A stretch of DNA of 64,000 nt from Gnetum montanum (GCA_015680685.1 MNCI01020785.1:236292-300291), one strand, 5' to 3'. Shown: positions 36,658-48,672, numbered from the stretch's first letter. Translations and numbers: made by a program. The notes: generated by a model not told the origin, from the sequence alone.

Positions 36658-38403
36658 TGAAACACCACAAAATTCTGACCTTAGCACTTCTCCGACAAGA
36701 ATCAAGCTAAGTCATGATGCTCCCCAGCATGACTGAAGCTTGAGGACCTCACAGACAGCTTCAAATAGAGTTGAACTAAGCAATAAATGGTTTCCTAGGA
36801 TCCACAGAATACTACAGTGACATTTGGCATCAAACCTGGTAAATTTTGATCTCACAATACTTGCTTTTCACTAAGTATGCATCCTATACACTGGCCTATA
36901 CATGCCCAACGTATGGCCCAGCGTGCAGCAAATTTTGAGCCTAAAAAACTCATTAAAAAAGGCCATAATTAAAGTTCTAGACTCCCCATGACCTTCCCTA
37001 AGGTCCTAGGTAGGTCTCAAGCTCCTAACAATCAAATTTTGGGCACCAAACGGGTCATTTCCTACCCACACGCTGGCTCGCATGCCTAGCGTATGACTTC
37101 AAAGGTGACCCAAAACAGGCACTTTGGAGCAAGATTTTCACAAGACATTGACTCTCAAAGATAGGAAAATTGTTAAGAATCATCATGGGCTCAAGAAAAT
37201 AAATTTTTGACCTCGAAATCATGAACTTTTAACTTCACACGTTGAGCATGTGCATCCTGCACGCCCAGCATGTATGCCCAGCGTGTGGCACCAAGGACAA
37301 AGTCAAACAGGCACTTTCAGGTAATTTTTTGGCATGGGCTTGACCCTCAAAACATGGGAATCTAGTATACATCATCACAGGCTTTGAAAACTTCCATTTT
37401 GGGCATCAAAAGTATCATTTTTTACCTCACACGCTGGCCTATACGCCCAGCGTACAGCCAGCATGCACCTCAGAGATGAGCCCAAAACTCCATCGAAACA
37501 AAGTCAAAATCAACTCCTGAATGACTTGGAGGACCACCAAGACTCAGGGATCAGTGTAAACACCCCATCGTACCAGGTCTGATTCCTAAATTACATTTTT
37601 CGTGCTCACACGCTGGCCTATACGCCCAGCCTGTGGCCAACATGCTCAAATTTAGGCCTCCCAAAACCCTGTCAAATCAAGGCCAAATGAGCCCAAACTC
37701 CATAGGAAAAATCCTCAAGAGATTAGGAATCTAGATCCATGGTCAAAATTGGCTTCAGACATCAAAATATAGGTCAAAATCTTTCCCTCTTAACCACCTA
37801 CTATCTACCATATGGAGCATATACGCCCAGTGTATGAGGGTACAGAAACCTACCAGATGCCCAAACTCACACGCTGGAAGCTCTATGGACATGCCAAGAC
37901 ACCCCAAAGCTCATAATGACATGTTGAGGCTAGAAACAGGATGCCAGAGCTCAGATTTATAGGCTAGAACCATGAAATCTATTGTACAACTATCATTCAT
38001 TCATGTTTTGTGGGCATGAAAGTTCACACGCTGAGGGTCTACATGCCCAGCGTGTGAACTGGATAGTTTTCATGCTGTACACTTGTAAAATTTTATTCTT
38101 TCACATCGGTCAACACCCCACCTATCACCAGATCCATACATTTCGCCTCCCATAGCCAATCATCCCACTCCAGATCCAAATCCCACGCTGTAAGATCATA
38201 TAAAAATCCCAATTTTTGACTAAATTAGGGTTCAGTTCGATCTTGGGGCGAGGTTCAAAAAGTTGGTCATTTTCACACATAGAGCATGGAGCACAGATCT
38301 CATACACTGGGCATATATCCTACATTCTGAGCATACAGCATTCACGTTGTACCTGCAGAAATTCCCAGGAGTTGTCATCACCCATCCTCATCAACCAGGG
38401 CTA
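36658..38403 (+). repeat. Truncated 3' LTR of the inner Tat element
   Basis: It matches the 5' LTR from TGAAACACC to CCAGGGCTA (5' LTR position about 22499), then stops. The last 370 bases or so of the LTR are missing. Its TATA box is at 38199-38206. The next bases belong to the outer element's 3' region. Confidence 0.88.
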
Positions 38404-39620
38404 CAATGCTAAACTATGCACCGTCCGCTACGATGCTAAACTGGCACCGTCACAATAGTCCACTAAGACTATAAATTGGTGAGATCATCGATGACCAGGA
38501 AAAATTTAAAAAGATGTGTTACTGCAATTGGCTATACATGTTCCATGAAGACTTGCTGCATAATTTGTCTCATGGGCCTTGATGAAGTCGATGTTGTTCT
38601 GTCTGCTTTGAAATTGCACATGGTGGCTCCATCTCCTCGGTTGTTTTCAAGTTTAAGTTCTTAGCTAACTGATTCATTTTTGGTTTTCTTTTCTTCTTAG
38701 AGTGTGTTTGCAGGATGACACTCCTAAGGTGTTCGTGCATGGATGCAATTCATTATGACGACAAGGTATCACATTCTTCCTAACGTCCACAACTGGGTTA
38801 ATTAATCCGTTCATAAGTACATTCCCCACTCCTGATACATTCTCTATTCCCCATCATGTTCTCCTTATCCTATTCAATGACACCCTTCGGATACACTGTT
38901 GGACACTGTGACTCTCTAAGCAGTTGCAATGCAAAACACAGTATATGATGCATGACAAAAAATGCAAGTGCTTGAACATGAGCACAGTACTAAAAGCAAG
39001 CTCTTTCAAAAGAAAACAGCAAAAAAGAAAACAAAAACAAAAGAAAAGAAGAAAGAAACAAAAATAAAAAGAACAGAAAGGTCAAAGAGAAAAATGCACG
39101 GAAAAGGTCTTCATAACCCAATTGACATCATAAACCAAAGACTATTGGCTATTCTCATACAAGCCCCAGGCGAGAAGGCAATTGTCTTGGAAAACAACTA
39201 CACTTGTGTCTCAAAGAGACCATGTTACACATCATCGCGTGGCTTTGGCTATTTACAATGGGCCCCATACACACTCTATAAGAGTCTTATTTCTCCAAAG
39301 AATGCACTTCCTATGTCTTGGTTCTGAGTCTGCTAAACACTGGCTATTGACAAGGACCTAAAGATATAGCTCAATTACATGAGAGCATTTCCTCTCCCAT
39401 AATCCCAATAGCAATCATAACCCTTGATCAACTCCTAATTTCCCCTGGTTACAACCAATCCTCTTGCATCTTGAACTACATTTCCTCAATCCCATGTACT
39501 TTTGAAAATAGTGCGATGACATCCAGTCCACAGGCCAACAAATAATGCTTGGTACTTGGTTGTTCATGGTGTTTTGGGCTTCTTTGTCAACGCCTCTTAA
39601 ATGGATTCCTCCAGACACCA
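38404..39620 (+). other. 3' non-coding remnant of the outer Tat element
   Basis: Collinear with 35400-36640 of the inner element: the CCGTCCGCTACGATGCTAAA motif copies (38404-38480), TTCTTAGAGTGTGTTTGCAG near 38693, an A-rich tract (38990-39090), then the polypurine tract. It shows that the outer element once had a pol region to its left, now absent. Confidence 0.75.
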
Positions 39621-39635
39621 ACAAAGAGGGACCAA
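39621..39635 (+). promoter_or_regulatory. Polypurine tract of the outer element
   Basis: ACAAAGAGGGACCAA abuts the 3' LTR start TGAAACACC. Confidence 0.85.
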
Positions 39636-41299
39636 TGAAACACCACTAATTTTGACCTAACAGTTTGAAGTAAGAATGACTCACACTTGAGCTTTCAAAG
39701 GCAAAATTTGGAAGAACACACACTGGCTTGTCCTAGACAACTCACACTACAAATTGAACATATTTTTCACACTCACACTGGCACTCATAATGCAGTCACG
39801 TTGGCAGCATGAGTCCAACATGACCAACTTTTTCACCTCCAAAAATCAAGTCAAAAATGGTCAAAATCTGAGACTGCAAGCCATCCTCAAGGCCACTAAC
39901 GTCAACTTCAGGTTTTAGCATTTAGAATTCAAATTTGGAGACAAACAGTTCACATTTCCTCACACATGCTGTCACGCATGCTAAGGTCACGCTGGCAGCG
40001 TGAGTGCAGCGTGACCTACCCAAAAGTGGTCAAAATAAGGTACTTTCAGGCTCAATTTATCAATCACAATCAGGGTAATCACCACACTTCAAGAAACAGG
40101 CTTCAGAAATTCAAAAATTAGTGTGAAACGTGTCATTCTCCTCACTCACGCTGATGGTCGCACTAAGGACACACTGGCAGCATGAATACTATTCATCAAC
40201 ATGAACACTATTCATCAACATGAGCACTATTCATTAGAGTGAACACTATTCATCAGCATGAACACTATTCATTAGCATGAGTACTATTCACACCCAGAAA
40301 AAAGCACTCCAAACACATACTAAGGACACGCTAGTCCAAATCAACTCACTCTGCGAGCCCTGGTGAATCAGAGACACCTCAAACAGCCACAAAACCACTC
40401 AAATCAACATCCCGCAGTAGTCAATTCAGGGATCGAGAAGTTTCAAGCGAGCCGAAGTTAATCCCTCTTGATTTTCTTGGTAAAGTTTCACCATTTGTAA
40501 GCTTTTCAAGCTCTTATGCTCCAATCTGTGGCCATGAGCTAGCTTGTGTAAACCAACGCACGTTGTAAGATACAATGCACCTGGTCAAAAACGTAGCCTA
40601 CCTACACACGACCAACTCACACACAACTGTCCATCAGACACGTGTCACAAGATCCGTTTTCCTCTCATCTCTTGACCGTCAATTCCATCCATGCATCTCG
40701 TGCCCAAACCTAGCCAAACCCTATAAATACCCCGTCCATTCACATAAACTAGGAGGAGGGCAATTTTGAATGGGTCGACAATTCGGACATTTGGCAATTT
40801 TGGAGGTGGACGGTTTAGGATGCTCAGGCACACTTGACTCCTAGCATCTGAGCACTTCTAAAACACATCACCCCAGGGCTTAGCGCTTGACCTGCCATCC
40901 ACACGTGCAGCTACGCTTTGACCGGTGCACATTCTTGTTTAAACAATACAATACAATTCATTTTTTCCTTCCATTTACATTGTTTTCTTTGTTCACGATT
41001 CATTTACAATACATTTCTATTCATGCTCTGTTTGCATTTCGTGCATCATCGTTTACATTTTGAACATCAGTTTATGATAACCCAGCGCACGCCATAGTTT
41101 ACACTTGGGGAAGTCCTTGGTTGATTTGCATGCAAACCATCCAAGGCACCCTGCCTTCGTTTCCTTTTCTAGCTTGCCCTCGAGTGAAGGCAAGGTCAGC
41201 GATGTTTTCCTGATGATCTTTCAGTGAAGGAAAGGTCAGCTATTTTTGCACCCTTTGTTTTTCCCTTCCAGCCTTACACCGATGATTTAGGTCAATACA
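39636..41299 (+). repeat. 3' LTR of the outer Tat element
   Basis: 1.66 kb, ending GTCAATACA. TATAAATA lies at 40722-40729. The 19-bp minisatellite (about six units) is at 40180-40293. ACATC (41300-41304) follows as the target-site duplication. Confidence 0.88.
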
Positions 41300-41304
41300 A
41301 CATC
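41300..41304. repeat. Right target-site duplication (ACATC)
   Basis: Pairs with 15009-15013 (ACGTC). Element B keeps the uninterrupted ACATC near 58104. Confidence 0.9.
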
Positions 41305-42610
41305 CTATTAGGTAAAGGAATCTATCAATCAAAGAAAATTATAGGGCTTCCTTTATAATTCTAGATTGAGCACAATGACTAGGCTTGAAGTCACAAAATT
41401 TTTCTTTAACTAAATAGAGGAAGGAAATTACTTTACCTTATCTTTAAAAAGAGACAAAAGAATTATCAAGGTTTTTGAGAAAAAGAAAACTAAACTTCTA
41501 TAAAGAAGAGATAGAGAGAGGTATTGAGAAGAAGAGAAGATGCATAAAAGAAGATATTCTAGTTCAAGCACAAGGCCAAAACCAAAAAGACAAAAGTTGA
41601 GCTATAGAGATTCAATTTATAGCCATCATTATTTCTAGCCATTTTAGATCCATTCCTTAAGCCATTGCTAATATGCTAGAGAAACATGAGAAGTAATAAG
41701 CTGTAACTATTACCAATCTGTTGGAAGAGTAGCTGAAGAAGAAGAAGCTATATCCATTACATCTTATCTCCCATTACTGCATTTCGTATAAGCTTAAGAT
41801 GAGCATTAAAATCTTAGTAGAGGAGGAACAAATCTATCATTTCATTTTTAGCACTAACAGTTCCTTCACTTCTTGAGGCAATAACAAGCTTTGCTTATAT
41901 TGGAGAGAACAATACTTTAAGCTTCAACAAACAACCCCCTTTTTTCATTACTAAAATTTAGCTTACTTCCATGGTAGTATAGGCTTTAGCTTTTTGTATA
42001 ATAAGTATTTTCATTATAATCTTATAATGTCCCTTTTATTTTTGCTAATGTCATATCATTTTTTTAGTGTAGCTCATATAGAATTAAAATCTAGTTCTAA
42101 ATTGGTTCTATCTTTTAAAGAGCTATTAAAGTCAACTTATATTTCTCAATATGAAATTTTCTTCTACTTAGGCTAACATGACAATAAGATCTTTAAAGAA
42201 AATCTGAAGTTTTTTTATTCTCTTAGATTTTCTATTTCTTCTTCTTTTTTTTAAGTAAGCTTTCTCTACATGCTATAAAAGGGGCTGATGTGACAAAGAT
42301 ATTTTGGAAGAGCATTGTAGTAGCAAAAACTAGATCTAAAGATTGGTTATATGAGCTGATATGGTAGGGTGCCTAGTAGAATCAAAAATTTGTTCTAAAT
42401 ATTTTTCAAAAAGAGAAGAGCTTTTAATTCAAGATTGCATATGTGAAAAAAATCTAACATGATAGAGAGAATTTTAACAAGCCTTCATAGAACCAGGAAC
42501 TAGTTCTAGAGCTGATTCTAAAGAAGAGCTTATTTAAAAAGTTGACATGGTAGAGTTGATTAAAGAAGCCCTTCATATAACCAAAGATGGTTCTACAAGT
42601 ATTACATCGA
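41305..42610 (-). repeat. Element A leader continued, GGTTCTA array (right part)
   Basis: Matches element B 58110-59430. AGTTCTA, GGTTCTA and AGAACCA boxes occur between 42060 and 42600. The first 700 bases (41305-42000) have purine-rich sequence and no box array. No ORF is credible. Confidence 0.7.
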
Positions 42611-43555
42611 ACAATTTGGTGCTGGAAAAATTGAAGATCTCCAATAGAACAATTTAACCTCAAATCCCATGAGCCTCAAAAAAGAGATCCAAAGCATCCT
42701 AGATAGTCTTGCTGATCAACCAATGACTTAGGAATTTTAATATGAATGTAAGTAAATTGAATAAAAGTTGCAAATCTAACACAAGAGAAAGCACAAAAGT
42801 AAACTTAAAAAGCATAAATAAACTATCAAGTTTTATTAAAATAGTAAAATGTTGAAGAAAAAGAGTTCAAGTAAGTACAAGTTGTATGACTATGATGCAA
42901 AAAGAGTTGCATGGAAGATGCGCAAAGTCTAATAAAACTGACAAAGTGTGTCTTGCAATTAGCTTCATGATCTAGGTGCTCCAAAGCTTCAATTCCTGAA
43001 AATCCTTGTTGGTTCTTACGTATGGATCTGCTTTGTTGGTGTTGAAAATGGTGGATGGTTATTAGGCTTTTTTTTCTTTGCAATGCTCTGAGAGTCTCTA
43101 TACTCATCCAAATGTAAATTTGCCAAAATGTCCTTGTGAACTAGTCATCTTTTATTTTTATAGGCCATTAGAGGTTGGTACATTGCTATAAATTCCTGCT
43201 AGGATTACTAACAATTTTTTGCAAAATTTCTAACATTGTAGGCCATCAACCTCAATGTATTTTTCCAATTTTGGTAAATTTGATGGATTAAGGCCTTAAA
43301 AAATACACTAGATTCTAAAACGATATGTTGGCTTCATCATAAATACACTTTCCTTGGAGAAGATATGCTAGCTTCCATGGAAAATATGTTGGCCTTGACA
43401 TGAAAAAACATGAAAAAATTAAACCCCAATAGTTTATACATTGATTGCAGGTGGTTCCAATGAGTAAATTTCTATTACCAACATAAAAACCATGAAAAAC
43501 CCAAATTTGGTAATTTCCAAGGCATTTTCAGCCTTTCCATGTCCAAGTACATACA
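42611..43555 (-). repeat. LTR-like right end of element A
   Basis: On the minus strand it starts TGTATGTACTTGG and has TATAAAAATAAAAG (plus positions 43151-43162) about 390 bases in, as a U3 promoter would. Homology to element B stops exactly at 43555/60362, which supports a real terminus. The left limit of the LTR is uncertain because no primer site was identified. Confidence 0.5.
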
Positions 43556-44050
43556 TGACTAATGGTTGCATGTCTTTATTATTCATAGGCCCCTAAGTGA
43601 TGATGATGATGCCTTTGGTAATGAATTTGATAGTGGTTTTCGTTCTCCTCCCATGGAATTATATTTTTGGCTAGTGATAGAGTCTTCATGCTTTGTTGTT
43701 CATTATCTTGGGTATCACAACATTAGGGACTATACTAGTTATTATTTTTTTGTTATGTTGTTACATAATAATGATGTAAAACTTTTGTTATTGTTTCATC
43801 ACACCCTGTGATCATGGCCATTGGCATGGACATTCTTGGTTATAGGAAAAAATTGTTTGCTTTATACTTTTCTTTTACAAAAGGATACAATTTAAAATAA
43901 TAAGGCTACGAAGTAAAGTGGTGATAACATGAAGAACGTAAATGTGTAAAATAGGGTGTAACTTTTAAAGTAGAAACCCAAATGTGAAACCAAGAAGAAA
44001 ATTGGTACAATTGTACACTAAATAGATGAACGGAAGGCCACAAATTCACT

Positions 44051-44178
44051 AGTTTTAGGCCCTAGTGGGCCATGGCTTCACCAATTTTAGGCCCTAGAAG
44101 GCCATTTTCCTACCAGTTTTAGGCCTTAGTGGACCGTGATATAGTTAGTTTTAAGCCTTAGTGAGCTATCACCACACT
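44051..44178 (-). repeat. 32-bp tandem repeat in the spacer of the third Tat element (4 units)
   Basis: AGTTTTAGGCCCTAGTGGGC-type units begin at 44051, 44083, 44115 and 44147. On the minus strand they read CATGGCCC...GGGCCTAAAACTAG, that is, the same motif found in the spacers of the other two Tat elements. Confidence 0.85.
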
Positions 44179-44559
44179 TGTCTAGCAAGTATGGGATGCT
44201 CTTGAAAGAGCATATAAGGATAAAATGAGTAATGAAACCTAATACAAGGTTTCAAAGGTGAACAAACTTCAATTAGTAAAAGAGGCGATAATTTATCTAT
44301 GATGCATTTGTTGCCTGACTATTGATAAAAAAAGGACTTCCTTTATACGACTCCACTCTCATCATGCTTTTCGTTTGATATGGTAATTGGTAATTATTTT
44401 TGTTAATTTCTTAATGTTGTAGGTTTTGGGATTCTAGCCTTATTATTATTATTATTATTGTTGGTTTTGTTGTTGGTTTTGGCTCCAGCTTAAGTTTCAA
44501 GAATCTCCTCTTGAAACTCCACCTCCAAACCTCAGTCAATGTTGACATAGTTAATTAAT

Positions 44560-44930
44560 GGTACCAAAACAATGTCTCCATGGATCATAATTTTTCCTCC
44601 CTCATATGATAAATGGATCTTCTAGTATATAGGAGATGAGACTTCTCAAAGCTTCACTAACCATGGCCTTCCTAGGATCAAGTTGAAATTCAATGTCTCT
44701 TCGACTACTAGGAACTTAGTAGATGTGGAAAACTATTCTTTGGCCACAAAATTAAAGGATATAGAACCTTGAACTACTATTCATGATCCATTGAATGACT
44801 TGAGTGCAGAGGTAGTGGTTTTTTGGATGTTTTTGGTTAAGCCTAGCTTTTCAACAATGGTGTATGGTATCACATTGATTACTGCCCCATCATTCACATG
44901 AACACAATGGACCTTGTACCTACCAACACG
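44560..44930 (-). pseudogene. Protease of the third Tat element
   Basis: The minus strand reads VNDGAVINVIPYTIVEKLGL (from about 44897), then ALKSFNGS, then FNLILGRPWL. The inner element has VDDGASTNVIPYPF at the same place, so the catalytic Asp (first of DDGA) has become Asn. Several stops interrupt it. The order relative to gag and spacer agrees with the other Tat elements. Confidence 0.8.
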
Positions 44931-45544
44931 TATAGTAATGAGAAGAGGATTAGATAGCACCTCTTCATTTCATGAGTCTATCTTCACCTAAATATCAAGG
45001 AATTTGAGCATGGGTTGATGTCCATTTTCCCTAAGTGAATCTTTCTTAATGATGGAGTGGATTGACCCTTTGTTAGTAGGCATGTCTCTACTCATAAGGA
45101 TAGAAGCCAACACTTGAGCAAGTGCATCTCAGTAAGCAAGAGAATTCATGACCAAGTTGCATAGGTTTGGTAAGGTGTTCTTTTGTTTTAGGGACCATTT
45201 GACTTGTTCCATAATTGTAAGGAAATCCTTTTCCTTAACATGTGATTTTTCAGCCTTGGTGATTTCAATTTACTCCATCCTTCCTAGGATTTTTGGCTCA
45301 TTTTTTGATATATGTACTTTGAGCCCCTTATCCATGAGTGTAGTCAATCTTGGTGTAGATCTAAGTGGATCAACTTTTTTTCAATCTTTTTATTGTTGGC
45401 TACCTTCAGTGAGCTTATTTGTTGGCTTGGCGATAGGTTGCTTTCATCATATTTTAGGTGATGATTTCTTACTAACCATTGAGTTGTTAGCCACTATAGG
45501 TGACCTTTGATCATAGGTTGTTGGAGGTTTGCTTATTGAAGGTG

Positions 45545-47860
45545 GAGGAACCCTAATAACAAATGGTTCTTTAGGCTTAGCAAGGATGGTAATGTGTGAT
45601 TTGGATTGCAAAGTTGATGCCATTGAAGGTGGGACACATATAATGAAGGGCTTCTTAGGGGCTAAAGGTGGTAATACCTTAATGACAAAGTGACTTTGGG
45701 CTTTAGGTTTTGAGGTTGGGGTGGTAATTTGATGACAAATGATTTCCTAGAAGAATTAGACCATTTGATTTTTGTGAATGAGGCTATGGTGTAAGAGTTA
45801 TTAGTGTTTCAAAAGTTGGGCTCATTCAAAACCAGTTTCCCATCGTTAATCATCTTTTGGATGTCATCTTTCAATGCTAGGAAAAAATCAATGACACAAC
45901 TGGCCATTTGATGATAATGAAAAAACCTATCTAGCCTGAAATATTTCAATAGCTTTGAATCTTTTTTAGCTACTATCGTTAGATCTCTAGATATCTCTCA
46001 AAGACAATCATGCCTCTTACAAGCCTCCTTGGACCATTGCTTATGTTAAATTCAATTATTTTTAAAAACTATTCTAGAAGCTCAAAGGGCTTCATATGCA
46101 ACTTTGTGTACTTAGACCTATCTTTGCATTCAAAGTTAGGTCTTGGCTAGTATGAGTGGATGGTTATGATGAGTTAGAAGATGTGTTGTATGGTGGTGAT
46201 CCTTGCCTTTTCACTTGCTTTTATCCCTGGATATTGAAGCCATAGTTGTTTCCTCTTACTTAGTTCTATATTTATCCCTCCTTGTGTGTTGGTTTTTATA
46301 GGCCACGTAGGCTACATCATTGCTAATGTCAATGACTTCTTCTATGTTCTTGGTCTGTGAAAATGCTTGGCATAATGACTAGGATTCTAAGTAATATAGT
46401 TTTGACTTGATAAATTCATTGGCTACTTTCTTGAAGATGGCCAAGAGATGAGTTTTAGAGATGGGCTCAGGGATCTCATTGAGTGTTGCATTCCATCTCT
46501 GAGAGAACCTTTGTACTAGTTCAAGTGGCCCATGCTTTACATTCATAAGTCGGTCCAATGTTGTATCAAGCTTAAAGTTGTATTTGAAGTGGTTGAAAAA
46601 ATGGTTTATGAGGTCTTCAAGGGAGGAACTAAAACCTCTAGGTAAGCTATGATACCAGTCTAAACTCTTTTCATTCAAAGACATAGGAAAAAACCATAGT
46701 ATTGTATGTGGCCATGCTTGAAGCAAGAAGCACTCAAATTGAAAGGTGATAAGGTGTGTAGTTGGATCTCCTTCATCATTGTACTTGGTGAAGTTTCAAA
46801 TGGGTATGCCTATAGGTAAGATTACTTCAGGGATGGAAAGGTTGATAAGATCATCCTAGTAGAAGTTCATGACCTTTATCATCTAAGTGATAGAGGCTTT
46901 GAGCTTTTTAAGCTCTTTGGTAAGGTCTTCGATTATCTGAAAGGCTTAATCCATATCTTTGGACATTCCTATGAGTTGCAGGATTTGTATAGATGGCTAT
47001 GGAGGGAGTTGAGAGGCATGGGCCTATGCAATAGGCATCAATATTGATGGCAATGGCTGGATGATCATTATGGTAGGAGGGTTAAACAAAGAGAAGGATG
47101 TTTGGCTTGGGACCTAAGAGACAAAAGGGACAAAGGAGATGTAAGAAGCTTGCATGGCCTAAGGTCCCATAGAGAGGCCCACCAAGATGGAGAGAGGACA
47201 AGATGTGGTGGATACCACCAATGATGGTCTTACGAAGCAACGTTATGTTGCAAAGGAAATGGATGAAAATAACAAGGCTAATTAAGGCATAGGCTGAGCC
47301 TAATGTCTGGCCATAATGGATGGCATCCCAAACATCTTGGGTATAAAAAAGAGGAGAGGAAGGTTGTGGAATTAGTCCCACAGATGAGGTGGGGAATGCA
47401 AAACTAGATGTAGTTGTTTAGGGAGCTGATTGTTGGAAAAGGATCTTGATGAAGGTATCCATCTCTGGTTCTACCTCAAATTCATCTTAATCTTCCTAAT
47501 GTTTATCTAAGCTAAGCTCCTCACTTTACTCATCAACTTCTATGAGTTGTATAAGCATGTGTGCTTAGAAGTTAGTAAGAGGGATCTTAGAATAAGGGGA
47601 TGGGATGTATTCTTTTTCATCCCAGTGTATGATTTCAAATTGACACTTAGCATCAAATTTTAAATGTGGTATTAGAAGCCCAGCTTGTATTTTGGAACAA
47701 ATGAAGTTATAAAACTTCTCATTAATCATAGCAAAGTTGGGGTGCTTGCCCCTCTACTTGAGTGATTGTCTACACTCAATGATGGTTGGGCCTTTTGACT
47801 CATACACATGGAATCTATCCTAGTTTAGCACCATGTAGGTAAGGTTGAGAGCTAATATAG
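45545..47860 (-). pseudogene. Gag and linker of the third Tat element
   Basis: From about 47790 the minus strand reads KFYNFICSKIQAGLL and then YIPSPYSKIPL, matching the Gag N-termini of the other two. The ORF 46726-46379 holds the capsid-like core: LQAWPHTILWFFPMSL, then LDWYHSLPRG, then RFSQRWNATLNEIPEP and FIKSKLYYL. The linker (45765-45545) repeats PFIICVPP and PFVIRVPP. Stops are frequent, yet the 115-codon core remains open. Pro-rich parts near 47380-47080 correspond to the variable Gag region. Confidence 0.8.
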
Positions 47861-47879
47861 TTGATCGACAAAAAGACAT

Positions 47880-48300
47880 CAACAAAGTGTTAATGATGCT
47901 TAGCATATGAAGGTTATACTATCAATGAGAGTTGTAGCATCAATGTGAGTTGCGTGGTGTCAATGATAATTGTGTAGCATCATATAACATCAATGGTAGT
48001 GGTAACGTCAATGATAGTTGTGTAACATTAGTAACAATTGTAGGGTTAATGAGAATTGTGTAGTGTCAATGACAGTTGTATAGCATCAATAAAACTTGAG
48101 CATCAACAACATTGTAGCATGAATGACATTTGTGCAGCGTTAATGGCACTTTAGCATCAATGATAGTTGAGTGTCAATAACATTGTAGTGTCAATGACAT
48201 TGAGCATCAATGACACTTGTGTATCATCAATGACACTTAAGTGTTAACAACATTGTAGCGTTAATGACATTGAGCATCAATGATACTCAAAATTTTCCAA
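47880..48300 (-). repeat. Degenerate minisatellite in the leader of the third Tat element
   Basis: Some twenty copies of an approximately 20-bp unit around AGCATCAATGACA / GTGTCAATGACATTG with irregular spacing. It lies between primer site and gag, the position where the other two Tat elements also carry short repeats. Confidence 0.85.
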
Positions 48301-48672
48301 GCTTTGTTGACACCAAACAATTGAGGAGAGGTTTTAGCATCTGTATTGCAATCGTAATTGTAAAATTTAAAATCATTTCTATTATTTTTAAAATAAAAAA
48401 TACTCTCATGTATGGTGGGTAATGATGCTACACACTACAATAATAATACAATCAAATTTTCTCAAAGTTGTTGTTTGCAGAGAGAAAAACTTAATGACAT
48501 TACGCTAGAAATTGCACTATAACTAGTGACAACAAAAGGTATGTTTAGGCTTGAAATTGATTTCATCATATAAACTGCAATTGGTAGAATCAAAAATAAA
48601 TTTTTAATTAAATTTTTCAAAATACCAAATAGGAAAACACTCTAACAACTTTAGACAAAGAAGGTAGGCAAA

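Larger units (their letters stand above)
20741..38403 (+). mobile_element. Inner Ty3/gypsy Tat-type element with two RNase H domains
   Basis: A nearly full-length element: 5' LTR 20741-22869, tRNA-Asn primer site, long leader, gag-protease 23781-28123, a 3.5-kb spacer with an antisense ORF, pol 31586-35215, 3' non-coding region, polypurine tract and a truncated 3' LTR (36658-38403). The order RT, degenerate RNase H, archaeal-type RNase H, integrase marks the plant Tat lineage (the group that includes Ogre and Grande). Coding frames keep their order but hold about 25 stops, mostly of the C-to-T or G-to-A type. It inserted into the outer Tat element, from which it is clearly diverged although of the same general family. 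Confidence 0.9.
15014..41299 (+). mobile_element. Outer Ty3/gypsy Tat-type element, interrupted by the inner one
   Basis: LTRs at 15014-16644 and 39636-41299 start TGAAACACC and end in ACA, with the target duplication outside. Inside are a tRNA-Asn primer site, a gag-protease frame (16992-20402), the inner element (20741-38403), a 3' non-coding piece (38404-39635) and a polypurine tract. Reverse transcriptase, RNase H and integrase are missing. They were lost together with the end of the inner element's 3' LTR, so a deletion followed the nesting. Its two LTRs differ more than the inner pair in the stretches I compared, as expected for the older element. Confidence 0.88.
2805..43555 (-). mobile_element. 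Element A: minus-strand LTR-type relic split by two insertions
   Basis: Three blocks (2805-3798, 10310-15008 and 41305-43555) join into one element once the Copia-like insertion and the Tat nest are removed. Most of the joined sequence is collinear with element B at 50813-60362. Read on the minus strand it has an LTR-like right end with a TATA box, a long leader of GGTTCTA palindromes, a transposon-like ORF and a coiled-coil ORF. No gag, protease or pol domain is visible, so it was probably non-autonomous. The right boundary is where A and B stop matching. The left boundary is only the end of the coiled-coil frame, and the second LTR was not found. Confidence 0.6.

Noticed and set aside
47880-48300. 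Spaced short repeats as a CRISPR-like array
   Set aside because: Unit and spacing are irregular, no constant spacer length exists and the context is a plant retroelement leader.
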